Assembly (NCBI GenBank): GCA_963803875.1
Contig: CAWDOA010000006.1
Location: forward strand, 62,001-126,000
Source of the DNA: JABDIY01 sp963803875
GTDB lineage: Bacteria > Actinomycetota > Acidimicrobiia > Acidimicrobiales > SZUA-35
Reading direction: 5' to 3'
DNA: 64,000 nt
In this document: positions 1-9,329 of the stretch, one piece after another
Position numbering within the stretch: position 1 is the stretch's first letter
Layout of the letters: each line of letters starts with the position of its first letter
The notes under the pieces: model-generated
The model's database searches: none
Seen by the model: the letters and a program-made list of their open reading frames with translations, nothing else
Told to the model about the DNA's origin: nothing
Translations under genes and position numbers: made by a program

Positions 1-145
1 CGCCCAGGAGTGCCAACCCGAACCGAAGTCGGGACCGGCGTTCGTCGAGGCGGATCGCCGACACCGGCCCGACAGGCCCCAGCAGCAACTGCCACTCCGA
101 GCCAACAACCGGTTGCAACCGAAGGTCAGGCCCACAGTCAATCAT
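1..145 (-). CDS. Partial hypothetical protein running off the left edge
   Basis: An open frame starts at an ATG at 145, with a GTG one codon upstream, and runs leftward off the window for 48 codons without a stop. A purine-rich GGGGAACG lies about 8 bases upstream of the ATG. The visible part begins MIDCGPDLRLQPVVGSEW and contains alternating hydrophobic and charged residues. I do not recognise a family. It lies about 65 bases downstream of a possible SOS box, so DNA-damage control is possible. The call rests on frame openness and codon use alone. Confidence 0.4.
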   Translation of the reverse strand, partial: MIDCGPDLRLQPVVGSEWQLLLGPVGPVSAIRLDERRSRLRFGLALLG

Positions 146-210
146 CACACCGTTCCCCAGGAGATCGCCGATTTACCGACCAGGCGGTCGCTGAATGCCA
201 CCCCCGAAGC

Positions 211-224
211 CGAACATATGTTCG
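211..224. promoter_or_regulatory. Putative LexA (SOS) box
   Basis: CGAACATATGTTCG is a perfect 14-base palindrome. It matches the core of the actinobacterial LexA operator, CGAAC-N4-GTTCG. It lies in the gap between the partial minus-strand gene (start 145) and the DUF1206 gene (start 545). The nearer start belongs to the minus-strand gene. The rest of 225-544 shows no convincing gene. Confidence 0.55.
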
Positions 225-544
225 CACAACTGGTCAGCGGTTCGTCAATCGCGAACCCTGCTCGAACCTGTCCACTGAGCGGGGCGCAGGCGACAGGCCG
301 GTCGCGCTGAGGACGCGTCAGAATGGATTCATCCCACCCGGGACCTCTTGTTCTACCCCGAATTGGGTCTACGCCGAAACCGAAGAGGCTCTTTTCATCG
401 TTGGGCTAGGTTGGTAGCGACCGGAGAGCCATGGGCGATTTCCTTTCAGGGATTGATTTGTCCCTGGGATACCCATTGCAGCGACGTTCAAACCCACCTC
501 TCCAAAGAAGCCGAAACCCCGGCTGAGGGGAACAACCCACTGAA

Positions 545-1387
545 ATGGAACGCAACCTTGCCGACAAGCTCCCCGGCCCGAGCGATCCCAACGTATGGGC
601 CGAGAAGGTAACGCGAGCGGGCTGGATCGCAAAGGGGACAATCTACGTGGTGATCGGTGGTCTGGCCTTCGAGTTGGCGCGACGCTCACCCCCTGACAGC
701 GAAGCAGACAAGGCCGGTGCCCTGGAACGGGTTGCCCAAGCCCCTGCGGGTCAGCTGCTCGTCGGCGGAATGGGCGTGGGACTGCTTTTGTTCGCCCTAT
801 GGCACGTGTGGGCTGCGGTGGCTCGCAATCCGGAGGGCATCCTTGGGGCAGCAAAGAGGGCGGGTTGGGCCGGCCTCGGAGTCAGCTACGTGCTTCTGGG
901 CGCCACCGGCCTGGAGATCGCGTTGCAGGGGTCGAACCCGACGTCCAATAGCTCGTCGTCGGCAACCTCACCCTCGGGGTTCGCCACACGACTGTTTGAC
1001 GTTCCCGGGGGCCGAATCGTCGGATTCGGTATCGGAGTTGGAACCATCGGCGTGGCGCTCTACCAGCTCAACAAGGGAATGCGGCAGGACTTCTTGGGCG
1101 AGATCGACACCGAGGACCTGGACCCCGGTCCGAGGAAGGCGTTGGGTGTGCTCGGCACGCTGGGTTTCGGGGCTCGTAGCGTCGTGCTCGGTTTGGCCGG
1201 CTGGCTCTTTGCTTTGGCTGCTTGGCAGTACGACCCGTCCGAGGCAGCTGGTCTCGACCAGGCGCTCCGCACGATCACCGATGCTCCGTTTGGCCGGGTT
1301 GTGCTCGGATTCGTGGCAGCGGGGCTGGCGTCGGCGGGTGCGTACGAGCTCATCACTTTCCGGCGACAGCGTCTCGTCGACGAATAA
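545..1387 (+). CDS. DUF1206 family membrane protein
   Basis: A 280-residue integral membrane protein built from three repeats of about 70 residues (roughly 22-92, 105-175 and 195-275). Each repeat has a pair of hydrophobic helices and a G-[WF]-x-[AS]-[RK]-G-type start: ARVTRAGWIAKGTIY is the first, AKRAGWAGLGVSYV the second. This triplicated two-helix layout is the DUF1206 signature. Function is unknown; the family is common in actinobacteria and cyanobacteria. A GAGGGG element lies upstream of the ATG at 545. No operon partner is visible: the next gene downstream is on the other strand and the pair is convergent. Confidence 0.88.
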   Translation: MERNLADKLPGPSDPNVWAEKVTRAGWIAKGTIYVVIGGLAFELARRSPPDSEADKAGALERVAQAPAGQLLVGGMGVGLLLFALWHVWAAVARNPEGILGAAKRAGWAGLGVSYVLLGATGLEIALQGSNPTSNSSSSATSPSGFATRLFDVPGGRIVGFGIGVGTIGVALYQLNKGMRQDFLGEIDTEDLDPGPRKALGVLGTLGFGARSVVLGLAGWLFALAAWQYDPSEAAGLDQALRTITDAPFGRVVLGFVAAGLASAGAYELITFRRQRLVDE

Positions 1388-1594
1388 CCGGAGCCCATGC
1401 GCCAACAATGACTACTTTCACTGGACCGTCGGCCCGCAACCTACGAGCCCGGCTCGATGGGTCCATCCGAGGCCGACGACATCGTGTCGACCGGTCGGTG
1501 GATCACCGGCGACACCCCGTAACGCACGACACAGAGAAGGAACAAGATGGATACTCGCATCGGGTGTGGACCCGACTTCGAGTAGGACCGAGGG

Positions 1595-2980
1595 CTAACC
1601 GGAGTTCTCCCGCAGCCAGGCGTCGAGGTCGCCTTTGCGTTTCAGAGCGGCGGTCGTGAATGGTCGAACCTTGCCGATCACGTCACGCTCCTGGAACCCT
1701 TGGTCGTGCCGACCGAAACACCAGGCCACGTTCGCATACGAGTTCGGGTCACGCCCGTCCAAGAACCATTTGTTGTTCAGCTCCAGCAGGGTTCTGAACG
1801 CGTGGTCGGGGGTGTTGGTCCAGTACAAGATCTGTTTGCCCCAGTACATGCGAAGCTGATTGTGGACCCAGCCTTCGGTGCGGATCACCCTCATGATGGC
1901 GTTCCAGATCTCGTCGTCGGTCTCGCCCCGCTCGAGCTCTGCAGCGGTGACGATTCTGGGGCGTTCGTCGTCGCGATGGTCAGCCAAGGTCTCCCGAGCC
2001 CACCCTGGCAGGCCGCTGTAGCTGTCGTGCTCTTCGCAGTTGAGCACATAGTTGATGGCGAGCTCGCGGCGGATGACCACCTCGTCGACGAACGCTTCGA
2101 CTTCGTCGCTCGGTGCCCCCGATCGTCGGGTCTGATCCACCACGTAGCTGGGAGAAATCTGGCCGTAGTGGAGATACGGCGACAGCTTCGATGAGCTGTC
2201 GGGGCGGTCGTAGCGGTTTCGCCGGCTCGAGTAGTCGGGGAGGATCGTCTCGCAGAACTGGCGCAGGTGGGCCTTGGCCTGTGAGGTGCCGCCGCGCCAG
2301 CCTTCCACGGGCGCCGGTTCGCTGGGGACACCGAGTTTTTCAACAGCCTTGGGCACGTCGGAGAGGTCCAACCGTTCGATGCCCCTAGCTGAGCGGGTGA
2401 GACTTACCGGTTTATCACCGCCGGAGATCGAGGAAACTTCCACCGCAGTTGTGTCCAATGCGACGGCGAAGTCATCCAGATGCTTGTGAATCTTGGGTCG
2501 GATCGTCCGGGCCGCAGTCTCAACCTTGTCCGAGACCAGGTGGGTAGGTACCACAACGTCGGTGGCGATCTCGTGGATTGGTCCGTCGAATGCTTCTGTC
2601 ACGTCCTGTCGCCATCGCTGTTGGATGGGCATGAAACCGCCGTCCATAACCAGCAGCCCCACACGGTGGGCGAGGGCTCCGATGACATCTCCTGGCGTTC
2701 CGATGAGCGCCTCGAACTGAATGTTGCGCCGCTCCAGCGCCTGGGCGGTCTGCTGGAGACCTTGGAGCATGAACGTGAAGTGTCGGGCGGACGCCTCGGG
2801 ATAGTCGGCCACGACGCAGAACACGACAGCCAGCGGAACACCATGTTCGTTGGCCCGCTGGATCGCATACTCCAGGGCATGGTTGTCCGCGGCCCGTTGG
2901 GCCTGCTGCATCCAGTACAGGACCATGCCTGAGCCGATGCCTTCATCTCGTCGGCGATGAATACGGGCTTGGTGAATCAT
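1595..2980 (-). CDS. Class II deoxyribodipyrimidine photolyase
   Basis: A 461-residue light-driven repair enzyme that splits cyclobutane pyrimidine dimers using reduced FAD. The N-terminal alpha/beta domain contains VLYWMQQAQRAADNHALEY, the class II hallmark around residues 20-38. The C-terminal FAD-binding domain ends with LDGRDPNSYANVAWCFGRHD and the GKVRPF motif typical of class II enzymes. The start at 2980 is preferred because GGGAGG lies 11 bases upstream; the open frame extends further 5' but that extension has no family similarity. The sequence is intact. Immediately upstream (from ~3083) begins the truncated end of DUF222 repeat copy 1, so the photolyase promoter region borders a recombination breakpoint. 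Confidence 0.95.
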   Translation of the reverse strand: MIHQARIHRRRDEGIGSGMVLYWMQQAQRAADNHALEYAIQRANEHGVPLAVVFCVVADYPEASARHFTFMLQGLQQTAQALERRNIQFEALIGTPGDVIGALAHRVGLLVMDGGFMPIQQRWRQDVTEAFDGPIHEIATDVVVPTHLVSDKVETAARTIRPKIHKHLDDFAVALDTTAVEVSSISGGDKPVSLTRSARGIERLDLSDVPKAVEKLGVPSEPAPVEGWRGGTSQAKAHLRQFCETILPDYSSRRNRYDRPDSSSKLSPYLHYGQISPSYVVDQTRRSGAPSDEVEAFVDEVVIRRELAINYVLNCEEHDSYSGLPGWARETLADHRDDERPRIVTAAELERGETDDEIWNAIMRVIRTEGWVHNQLRMYWGKQILYWTNTPDHAFRTLLELNNKWFLDGRDPNSYANVAWCFGRHDQGFQERDVIGKVRPFTTAALKRKGDLDAWLRENSG

Positions 2981-3082
2981 TGCGGTCAGAACCTCCCGTT
3001 CCCGCTGCGGTCTCAGGGCGCTACCCCAGCACATCGAACCCGAAACAGCGAAACCAGTCGCAGTCTCAGCCAATCAGAACTC

Positions 3083-3232
3083 TGGGTGATGTAGGTGGTG
3101 AGTACGTATCGGAGGTCTCGGCCGGTGAGGGCGTTGTGGGTGTCGATTGGTTCATAGCCTGGCTCTGGGCAGGCCGATGCGGCCCCGACCGGGCGGTTCG
3201 GGGTTATTCGGTTGTGGTTGGTATTCGTTCAT
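3083..3232 (-). pseudogene. Truncated winged-helix partner of DUF222 copy 1
   Basis: The ATG at 3232 starts MNEYQPQPNNPEPP, nearly identical to the start of the small protein at 14909-15385. The reading frame is lost after about 14 codons by an indel. Homology at DNA level continues to 3083 (the segment for PIDTHNALTGRDLRYVLTT is recognisable) and stops abruptly there. The C-terminal two thirds are missing. This marks one end of the duplicated 1.5 kb block. Confidence 0.6.
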
Positions 3233-4492
3233 GGCGTTTCCTGTGGTGGTTTCGTACCCGAGCCGGGTGGGCTGTGGGGAGGGGAATGGTTTTCCAGGTG
3301 TGCCCGTCGGGTTTGATCACGGTGAGTGTGCGTTCGGGGTCGAGTTCGATCCGCCAGCTGTCGTCGTGGACTCGGTGGTGATGCACCGTGCAGAGGGGGA
3401 TGAGGTTGTTCAGGTCGGTTGGTCCGTTGTGTTCCCATTCGATGATGTGGTGGATCTCGCAGTGATCGAACCGGACATCACATATGGCACAGGTGGGGTA
3501 CATGACCCGGAGTGCGGCCCGTTGGGCGTCGGTGGCGGTCCGATGACGACCGCCCGACAGCGAGTGCTTGGCCGGATGGTCCGAGGACGGTGTGGGTGAT
3601 CCAGGCGTCGCATAGCAGTTGGCGCAGGTTGGATAGTGGGATGTCGTTGCCGGCTCCGGTGTGTTTGGTCGTGTGGTCCCATACACCGGTACGGAGGGTG
3701 TCGAGATCACAGACAACGTGTATTGACGCTCGGCCTCGGGAACCGTTGGCCGGAGTCGATCAGTGATGTCAGAGCTTCAGCGTTCAAGTGTTCGCCGTGA
3801 TGTACCGGCTCGCCGGCGTCGCTGGCTTGTTGAGCGAGCGATGCGGGCTTCGGCTTCGATTGCGTTCTGAACCATTTCCCCGGCGACCGCATCCAGATCG
3901 AGGCGTGCTTGCCAGCGGCCATCACCACCGGTCCAGGACCGGAACGTGTTCTTGTCGGCCTGGGAGGCTTGTTCGGTCTCTCCGTCGTCGGAGATCCGTT
4001 CGGTCAGGTCTCGGATCCAGGCGGAGAACCGTTTGCGGGTTCATGCGGGTGGCTTTGCGGGCGATCGATCCGTCGCGGCCGTCGAACTCGGTCTGCCATG
4101 AGGGGTTGTGACGCAACCGGTGGCGGGCCGATGCGACGGTGTCGAGGTTGGCGGTGGGGACTGTGCCTGCCATGAACCCTCGAGTGAGGGATGGCAGCGT
4201 GTGGGCCAGTTCGGCTCGGCGTTGCACCCGGCGGGCCTCGGTGGTGGATTGTTTCCCGGCGGTGGAGAACACGTCCTCAGCTGACAGGCCACCCAATTCG
4301 CCCAAACGGGCCGCAGCGGTCGGAGCCGACGCCCTCCAGCCGGCGGATCACCCGCTGGTTGGCACGGACCAGATCGATGATCTCGTCCTCGGACAACCCG
4401 GCTATCGGGGCCTGATCCAGAAGCGACGCGTGTTCCCGCAAACACACAGACACCGACACCTCGGTACCGGTAGCGGGAGCGATCAACCTCAT
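3204..4492 (-). pseudogene. DUF222-HNH endonuclease (13E12-type), copy 1, several frameshifts
   Basis: When frames are joined this encodes a ~430-residue protein. It starts MRLIAPATGTEVSVSVCLRE at 4492, continues through the DUF222 helical region (LSEDEIIDLVRANQRVIRRLEG, GFMAGTVPTANLDTVASAR) and ends in an HNH nuclease domain with CAICDVRFDHCEIHHIIEWE and LNNLIPLCTVHHHRVHDD. Frame changes fall near 4320, 4035, 3920, 3745 and 3555. The HNH part itself is intact in one frame with both CxxC-type cysteines and the HH pair. Family function is not established; members are multicopy in actinobacteria. The stop overlaps the start of the winged-helix gene by 29 bases. Confidence 0.85.
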
Positions 4493-4568
4493 AGGTCCAT
4501 CATGACGAAGGGGTATGACAGAGTTAGGGGCGCAGTGGGTGTTGGCGCCGCGGCTCAGCTCCAGGCGA

Positions 4569-5123
4569 TCAGGGCTGCACCTTGAGGAAGAGGTTCCAGA
4601 CCACGACGGTGGCCCAGTGGATCAAAGTGGGCGCCCAGAGAGACCATGAGCGGATATAGCTGTAGCCGAGCGTGTAGCCGAGGATGGCCACCACGATCAG
4701 CATCCACGGGCTGAGGAAGAAGTCGCTGTCGACCAAGCCGATGAGCGGGACGATTGGATGGGCGGCAACGTACACCGCTGTCGATGCGGTGACCGCCCAG
4801 AAGCGACGGGCCGATGAGGCGTCAGCGAGTGATCGGGGAAGTAGCAGTCCCCGATAGATGAACTCCTCGATCAAAGACGGAAAGATGACGAGCACGATCG
4901 GAACGACGAGGGCCCGCACCACGGTCGGTCGAGCGAGCACGAGTTCCTCACTCCAGAACCCGAGGACCAAGGTCGCCACCACGAACAGTGGGACCAGCGA
5001 CCACGTTGACGGGGGCGCATCTCTCAGCGACGTTCGAAGGCCAACCATGGCATTGTCTCTGACGTATCCAACCGCTCGATCGAGGAACGTCTGACGCTCG
5101 TGGGATCTGGCCACCTTCGCCAA
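4569..5123 (-). CDS. CPBP family intramembrane metalloprotease
   Basis: A 184-residue membrane protein with about five hydrophobic helices. The CPBP/Abi active-site motifs are present: EEFIYRG (EExxxR) near residue 85, AAHPIV with the first histidine near 116, and TLIHWA near the C terminus with the last histidine. Family members resemble CAAX prenyl proteases; roles include protein maturation and self-immunity, and the substrate here cannot be told. The start is uncertain (a TTG at 5123; no clear ribosome site). Its last codons, encoding FLKVQP and the stop, are included in the large repeat and reappear at ~16705. Confidence 0.82.
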   Translation of the reverse strand: MAKVARSHERQTFLDRAVGYVRDNAMVGLRTSLRDAPPSTWSLVPLFVVATLVLGFWSEELVLARPTVVRALVVPIVLVIFPSLIEEFIYRGLLLPRSLADASSARRFWAVTASTAVYVAAHPIVPLIGLVDSDFFLSPWMLIVVAILGYTLGYSYIRSWSLWAPTLIHWATVVVWNLFLKVQP

Positions 5124-5453
5124 GGTACCAAGCTGTCTATGTGCGCTTTCTGCCTTGACCCCGAAGGCTGAGCGGCTTGTTGGGTCTCAACGCTCTGCGA
5201 CAGAGTTGCCTGCCGCTGCCCCGGGAGACCAACCTCGGCAGGCTGTCTGCAGGTATTCACCTTGTGCCCTAGACGGCGAACGAGCACAAGCCGACGATCG
5301 AAGTCAAGAATACCGACCTGGTTTGAACGGAGGTCTAGCGATGTCAAGGATGGTGTTGGTTGCCTTTGGCACTGGCCTCGAGAGACGCCGCTTGCGCACA
5401 TGGTTGACAGCCTCCCGAGTCCGTCGGATCCCTACTCACGAGGAGGACGTGTC
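5124..5453. other. Intergenic region, divergent promoters expected
   Basis: About 330 bases between the leftward CPBP gene and the rightward transglutaminase gene. No protein similarity was recognised. The only clear signal is AGGAGG at 5441-5446, the ribosome site for the next gene. Confidence 0.5.
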
Positions 5454-6137
5454 ATGAAGCGCTACGCAGATGACGAGCACCCGTCGGTTCAGGATGTCGC
5501 AAAGCGCCTGACCGGAGACGTCGAGTCGGATCGAGCCGGGCTGGAGCAGCTCTTTCTCTTTGTCCGTGACGAGATCAAGTTCGGGTTCACCAGCCGGTGG
5601 AACGATCTCAAGGCATCTGAAGTCCTCGTCGCCGGGGTGGGTCATTGCACGACCAAAGCAACCCTTCTGCATTCGCTGTGCAGGGCAACCGGCTTTCGGT
5701 CCCGGGTTCACTTCGCTCTGATCGACACGGAAATCATGCGCGGTTTCGTGTCCAAGCCGATGCTGCTGCCGATGCCGTCACACGTTTCGCATTGTTGGAC
5801 CGAAGTCGAGGTCGACGACACCTGGCGTCGGCTCGATTCCTACATCCTGGACCAGCAAGCGTTTCGAGCATGTGAAGCTGCCCTGGCGGCAAAGGGATGG
5901 AGACATGGATTCGGCGTCTCGCCCTTCAAGGGCAGGCTGAGCAGCGAGTTCAATCTCGACGACGAGGGTTTCGTCCAGATGGGTGCCGTGAGTGACGATC
6001 ACGGTGTCTGGGACGAGCCGGGCGACTATTTCGCCTCCGCCGACTACGCCGGTTTCAATACTCTCCAGATGATGGGCTTCAAGATTCTCGTGGGTGGTAT
6101 CAACCGAAAAGTGGATCGCCTACGTTCGACGGCTTGA
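5454..6137 (+). CDS. Transglutaminase-like (papain-fold) domain protein
   Basis: A 227-residue cytoplasmic protein with the transglutaminase-like triad: cysteine in GVGHCTTKATLLHSL (about residue 65), histidine in SHCWTEVEV (about 107) and aspartate in WRRLDSYIL (about 119). There is no signal peptide. Such proteins act as thiol peptidases, cross-linkers or peptide:N-glycanase-like enzymes; the substrate here is unknown. AGGAGG lies 7 bases before the ATG at 5454, which fixes the start although an open frame extends upstream. It appears to be a single-gene unit. Confidence 0.85.
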   Translation: MKRYADDEHPSVQDVAKRLTGDVESDRAGLEQLFLFVRDEIKFGFTSRWNDLKASEVLVAGVGHCTTKATLLHSLCRATGFRSRVHFALIDTEIMRGFVSKPMLLPMPSHVSHCWTEVEVDDTWRRLDSYILDQQAFRACEAALAAKGWRHGFGVSPFKGRLSSEFNLDDEGFVQMGAVSDDHGVWDEPGDYFASADYAGFNTLQMMGFKILVGGINRKVDRLRSTA

Positions 6138-6218
6138 CCCGCCATAGGTTCGAACCGAGTGAATTGAACGAAGAAGCTCCTTGTCAGAGTTGTGGTGGGT
6201 GCGCCCAGCGTCACCGCC

Positions 6219-6240
6219 AACTACTCCCGGGGGAGTAGTT
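6219..6240. promoter_or_regulatory. Palindromic operator upstream of the ABC exporter operon
   Basis: AACTACTCCC and GGGAGTAGTT form a perfect 10-base inverted repeat separated by two bases. It ends about 55 bases before the first gene of the operon that encodes an ABC exporter, a histidine kinase and a LuxR-type response regulator. Autoregulation by that regulator is the simplest reading but is inferred from position only. Confidence 0.5.
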
Positions 6241-6295
6241 GGGAAGCCTTCCTGTGTGGGATTCGCAACCAGCGTTCGTTCTTCATGATTGAGGC

Positions 6296-7218
6296 ATGAT
6301 CAACGTCACCAACCTCACCAAGGCCTACGGCGACACCCTCGCGGTGGACGACCTCACTTTCTCCGTCAAGCCCGGCATCGTCACCGGCTTCCTGGGCCCG
6401 AACGGCGCCGGCAAGTCGACCACGATGCGGATGATCCTCGGCCTCGATGCCCCGACTTCGGGCACCGCCACCGTCGCCGGCCGCCAACTGGCCGACCACG
6501 ATCGCCCCTCACCTCGCTCGGCTTCCTGCTCGAGGCTGGTGCGGTCCACCCCAGCCGCTCGGCCTATGACCACCTGCGAGCCCTGGCCGTCACCAACGGC
6601 ATCAGCACCTCACGGGTGGAAGAAGTGCTCGACCTGGTGGGACTCACCGAGGTCAGCCGTCGTCGCAGCGGCGGGTTCTCCCTCGGCATGGGCCAGCGCC
6701 TCGGAATCGCCGCCGCCCTCCTGGGGGATCCCGAAGTAGTGATGCTCGATGAACCGGTGAACGGGCTGGACCCCGAAGGGATCCTCTGGATCCGCCACTT
6801 GCTGCAAGACCTGGCCCGGGAAGGACGAACCGTCTTCGTGTCGTCGCATCTGATGAGCGAGATGGAACTGATGGCCGAACACTTCGTGATCATCGGTCAG
6901 GGCCGGCTGATCGAAGATATCTCCGCCGATGACCTGCGGGCCAAGGCCGCCAGCGACACGACCCGGGTGCAGGCCGACCGCCTGGCCGACCTGGTGGGGC
7001 TGATGCGGGCCGACGGGGTGGAGATCGTTTCCACCGACCGTGAGACCGTCAGCGTCAGCGGACTCGACGCCGCCGAGATCGGTGTCATCGCCAGAGACGC
7101 CGGTGTCGCACTCACCTCCCTGGTTCCCGAGCACCGATCGCTCGAAGACGTCTTCATGTCCCTCACCGCCGATGCCGTTGAGTTCCACGCCCACGGCCCA
7201 ACCAGCTTGGCCGCCTGA
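6296..7218 (+). CDS. ABC exporter ATP-binding protein, one frameshift
   Basis: A ~307-residue ATPase of the drug/lantibiotic exporter type (CcmA-like). Walker A GPNGAGKST is near residue 40, the signature region FSLGMGQRLGIA near 140, and Walker B VVMLDEPVNGLDP near 160, followed by the switch histidine in FVSSHLMSE. The N-terminal ~70 residues and the rest lie in different frames. The shift is near 6505 (between ADHD and PLTSLGFLLEAGA) and one small indel would restore a normal protein. No other damage is seen, so a sequencing or assembly error is as likely as a real mutation. The stop overlaps the start of the permease gene (TGATG). Confidence 0.85.
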
Positions 7219-8147
7219 TGACCAGCACCGCCCTTTCCACCTCCAACCAACCCGACAACTCGAACGAGATTCCCATGACAACCATCACCCCAACAGCCCC
7301 AACCCACATCACAACCACCCCCGAGACACACGCCACGACAACACCGACCGAGGCCACCCAATCAACCACTACCAACACCGGCAAGGTGAGAACCTGGAAC
7401 GTGGTCCGCAGCGAATGGATCAAGTTCTGGTCCATCCGCTCCACGTCGGTCACCCTGATCGCCGCCGGCATCGTGACCGTGGCATTCGGGATGATCTTCT
7501 CGGCTGTCGCCGAGTCGGGCGCCACCAGTGGACCGGCCGCTGGTCTCACAAACCCGGTCGACGTGGCTCTCGGCGCAGTGGGCCTGACCGCGATGATCAT
7601 CGGCGTGCTCGGTGTGATGTTCGTCGCCAGTGAGTATTCCACCGGACTGATCCGCACCGCCTTCGCCGCCGTCGGACGCCGGGCTCGGGTCATCCGGGCC
7701 AAGGTGGCGGTCATCGCCGCCTCGGTGTTCGGCGTTGCGGCTGTTTCGGTCACCGCCGCAGTGGTAGCCGGTCAGGCCGTCTACGCCGGCAGCGAGGCGA
7801 CCATCCCGGTCACCGATGTACTCGACGTCCTCTTGGGCACCACGGTGTACCTCACCGGTATCGCCCTGATCGGCGTGGCCCTCGGGTTCATCCTGCGCTC
7901 CACCGCCGCCGGCATCGGCACCCTGGTGGGTGCGGTGTTCATCGGCCCGAACCTGCTGAACCTGCTGCCCGACAGCATCACCGACCTCTTCATGAAGTAC
8001 CTGCCCTCAGAAGCGGGATCTGCGATGATGAGCCAGGTGTCCAACCCCGACCTGCTCAGCACCGGTGCCGCCTTCGCCGTGTTCATCGCTTGGGTGGTCG
8101 GGTTGCTGGGTGTGGCCGGTTTCCTGGTGAGGCGGCGAGACGCATGA
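7218..8147 (+). CDS. ABC exporter permease (ABC-2 type)
   Basis: A 309-residue membrane protein. The first ~60 residues are Thr/Asn/Pro-rich and cytoplasmic. Then comes RTWNVVRSEWIKFWSIRSTS, the usual lead into the first helix of ABC-2 permeases partnered with CcmA-like ATPases. About six hydrophobic helices follow, ending AFAVFIAWVVGLLGVAGFLV and a basic tail. It is translationally coupled on both sides: its ATG overlaps the ATPase stop, and its stop overlaps the kinase start (ATGA at 8144). With the ATPase it should form the exporter; the substrate is unknown. Confidence 0.85.
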   Translation: MTSTALSTSNQPDNSNEIPMTTITPTAPTHITTTPETHATTTPTEATQSTTTNTGKVRTWNVVRSEWIKFWSIRSTSVTLIAAGIVTVAFGMIFSAVAESGATSGPAAGLTNPVDVALGAVGLTAMIIGVLGVMFVASEYSTGLIRTAFAAVGRRARVIRAKVAVIAASVFGVAAVSVTAAVVAGQAVYAGSEATIPVTDVLDVLLGTTVYLTGIALIGVALGFILRSTAAGIGTLVGAVFIGPNLLNLLPDSITDLFMKYLPSEAGSAMMSQVSNPDLLSTGAAFAVFIAWVVGLLGVAGFLVRRRDA

Positions 8148-9329
8148 TCAGCGAGGGCGCCGGTTCGGCGGCAGCGTGGCTGCGGGCCGACCAGCGCCGC
8201 TTCGATGTGGTGGTTGCCGCCCTGACCGCAGGGTTGAGCACCCTCCTCATCCTTGGATCTCCCGACAATCACGACACCGGTTGGCCCGAAGTGGCCGCCG
8301 GTGTCGGCGCGTTCGTGCTGTTGGTGTACCGCCGTCGGGCACCGCTGGTGTTGTTGGCTGTCGCGCTTGCGTGGACGGTGGTCCACGTGGCTGTGTACGA
8401 CCGGGCAGTACAAATGATCTTCGTCGCGCTGGTACTGCTGGCCACCGCCTGCGTACGGATGGAACGCTGGCCCGCCATCGGGCTCGGTGCACTGGTGGCC
8501 GCCGGCCTCTACCTGTTGGCCATCTTGCACAACGATGCTGAGGTAGGGGATGCGCGGGCGGTGATCTTCATCGCGTGGACCGCTGCTGCGGTGGGTGTGG
8601 CCGATGCGGTTCGTTCCTGGCGTCGCTTCAGGGAGTCTGCCGATGCCCAGGTCCGCTCGACGGTTCTGGCCGTCTGAAGCGCAGGCCCGTCAGCAGGTCA
8701 GTGAGGAACGGCTGGCGATCGCCCGGGAGCTGCATGATCTCCTGGCCCACAACCTGTCGGTCATGAACGTGCAAACCGGGGCCGCACTGCATCTTCTGCG
8801 TGCCGACCCGGACCAGGCCGAGGAGTCGCTCACCGCCGCCCGCGACGCGGGCCGAACCGTGCTGGATGAGCTTGGTGAACTGCTGGCCATGCTTCGGCAC
8901 GACGACGGCGCAGAATCTACCTCATCGCTTCCGACGTTCGACGAAATCGGCGACCTTGTCGACACCATGCGGGCGGCAGGACTGGCGGTCACGTGGGGTC
9001 GCGACGGTGCACCTCGGCCACTGGCACCGGCGGTGTCACTGGCTGCGTATCGGATCATCCAGGAGGCTCTCACGAACGCCGCCAAATACGGCGGTGGCGC
9101 CGCCCAGCTCGAAACCCATTGGGACGACACCGGCCTCACGATCCGGGTCTCCAATGCCAGACCCAGCGCTGATTCCGACGGCTCCGACGTGATCGGTGGG
9201 CACGGATTGATCGGCATGCGAGAACGGGCCACCGTCAACGGCGGCCGGCTGCGAGCCGAGCCCGAGGGCGAACGGTTCGTCGTCGAAGCGTGGCTGCCTG
9301 CGGCCAGCGAGAGAGAGTTCAGTTCATGA
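8144..9329 (+). CDS. Sensor histidine kinase (NarL/DesK type), one frameshift
   Basis: A membrane kinase of ~394 residues when joined. The N-terminal ~150 residues have four to five hydrophobic helices. The HisKA_3 dimerisation box is SEERLAIARELHDLLAHNLS with the phospho-accepting histidine. The ATPase domain has the N box QEALTNAAKY and G box GHGLIGMRERA. The frame changes near 8675, where the first frame ends ...STVLAV-stop and the second resumes SEAQARQQVSEERLA. One base restores continuity. The gene overlaps its neighbours by ATGA at both ends, so exporter, kinase and regulator are one operon. The signal is unknown. Confidence 0.85.

Larger units (their letters stand above)
3083..4583. 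repeat. Large direct repeat, copy 1 (DUF222 block)
   Basis: This ~1.5 kb block is repeated in the same orientation at 15237-16721 with very high identity by eye. One boundary is at TGGGTGATGTAGGT (3083). The other lies in the last codons of the CPBP gene, where GGCGATCAGGGCTGCACCTT is shared with the second copy. It contains a DUF222-HNH pseudogene and the 5' part of the winged-helix gene. Confidence 0.85.

Noticed and set aside
10..417. 135-codon frame at the left edge, plus strand
   Set aside because: No family pattern, composition of a chance frame, and it runs through the palindromic SOS-like site.
3083..4583. DUF222 block as an insertion sequence
   Set aside because: No transposase, no terminal inverted repeats and no target duplication were found; the HNH gene is of the 13E12 type.
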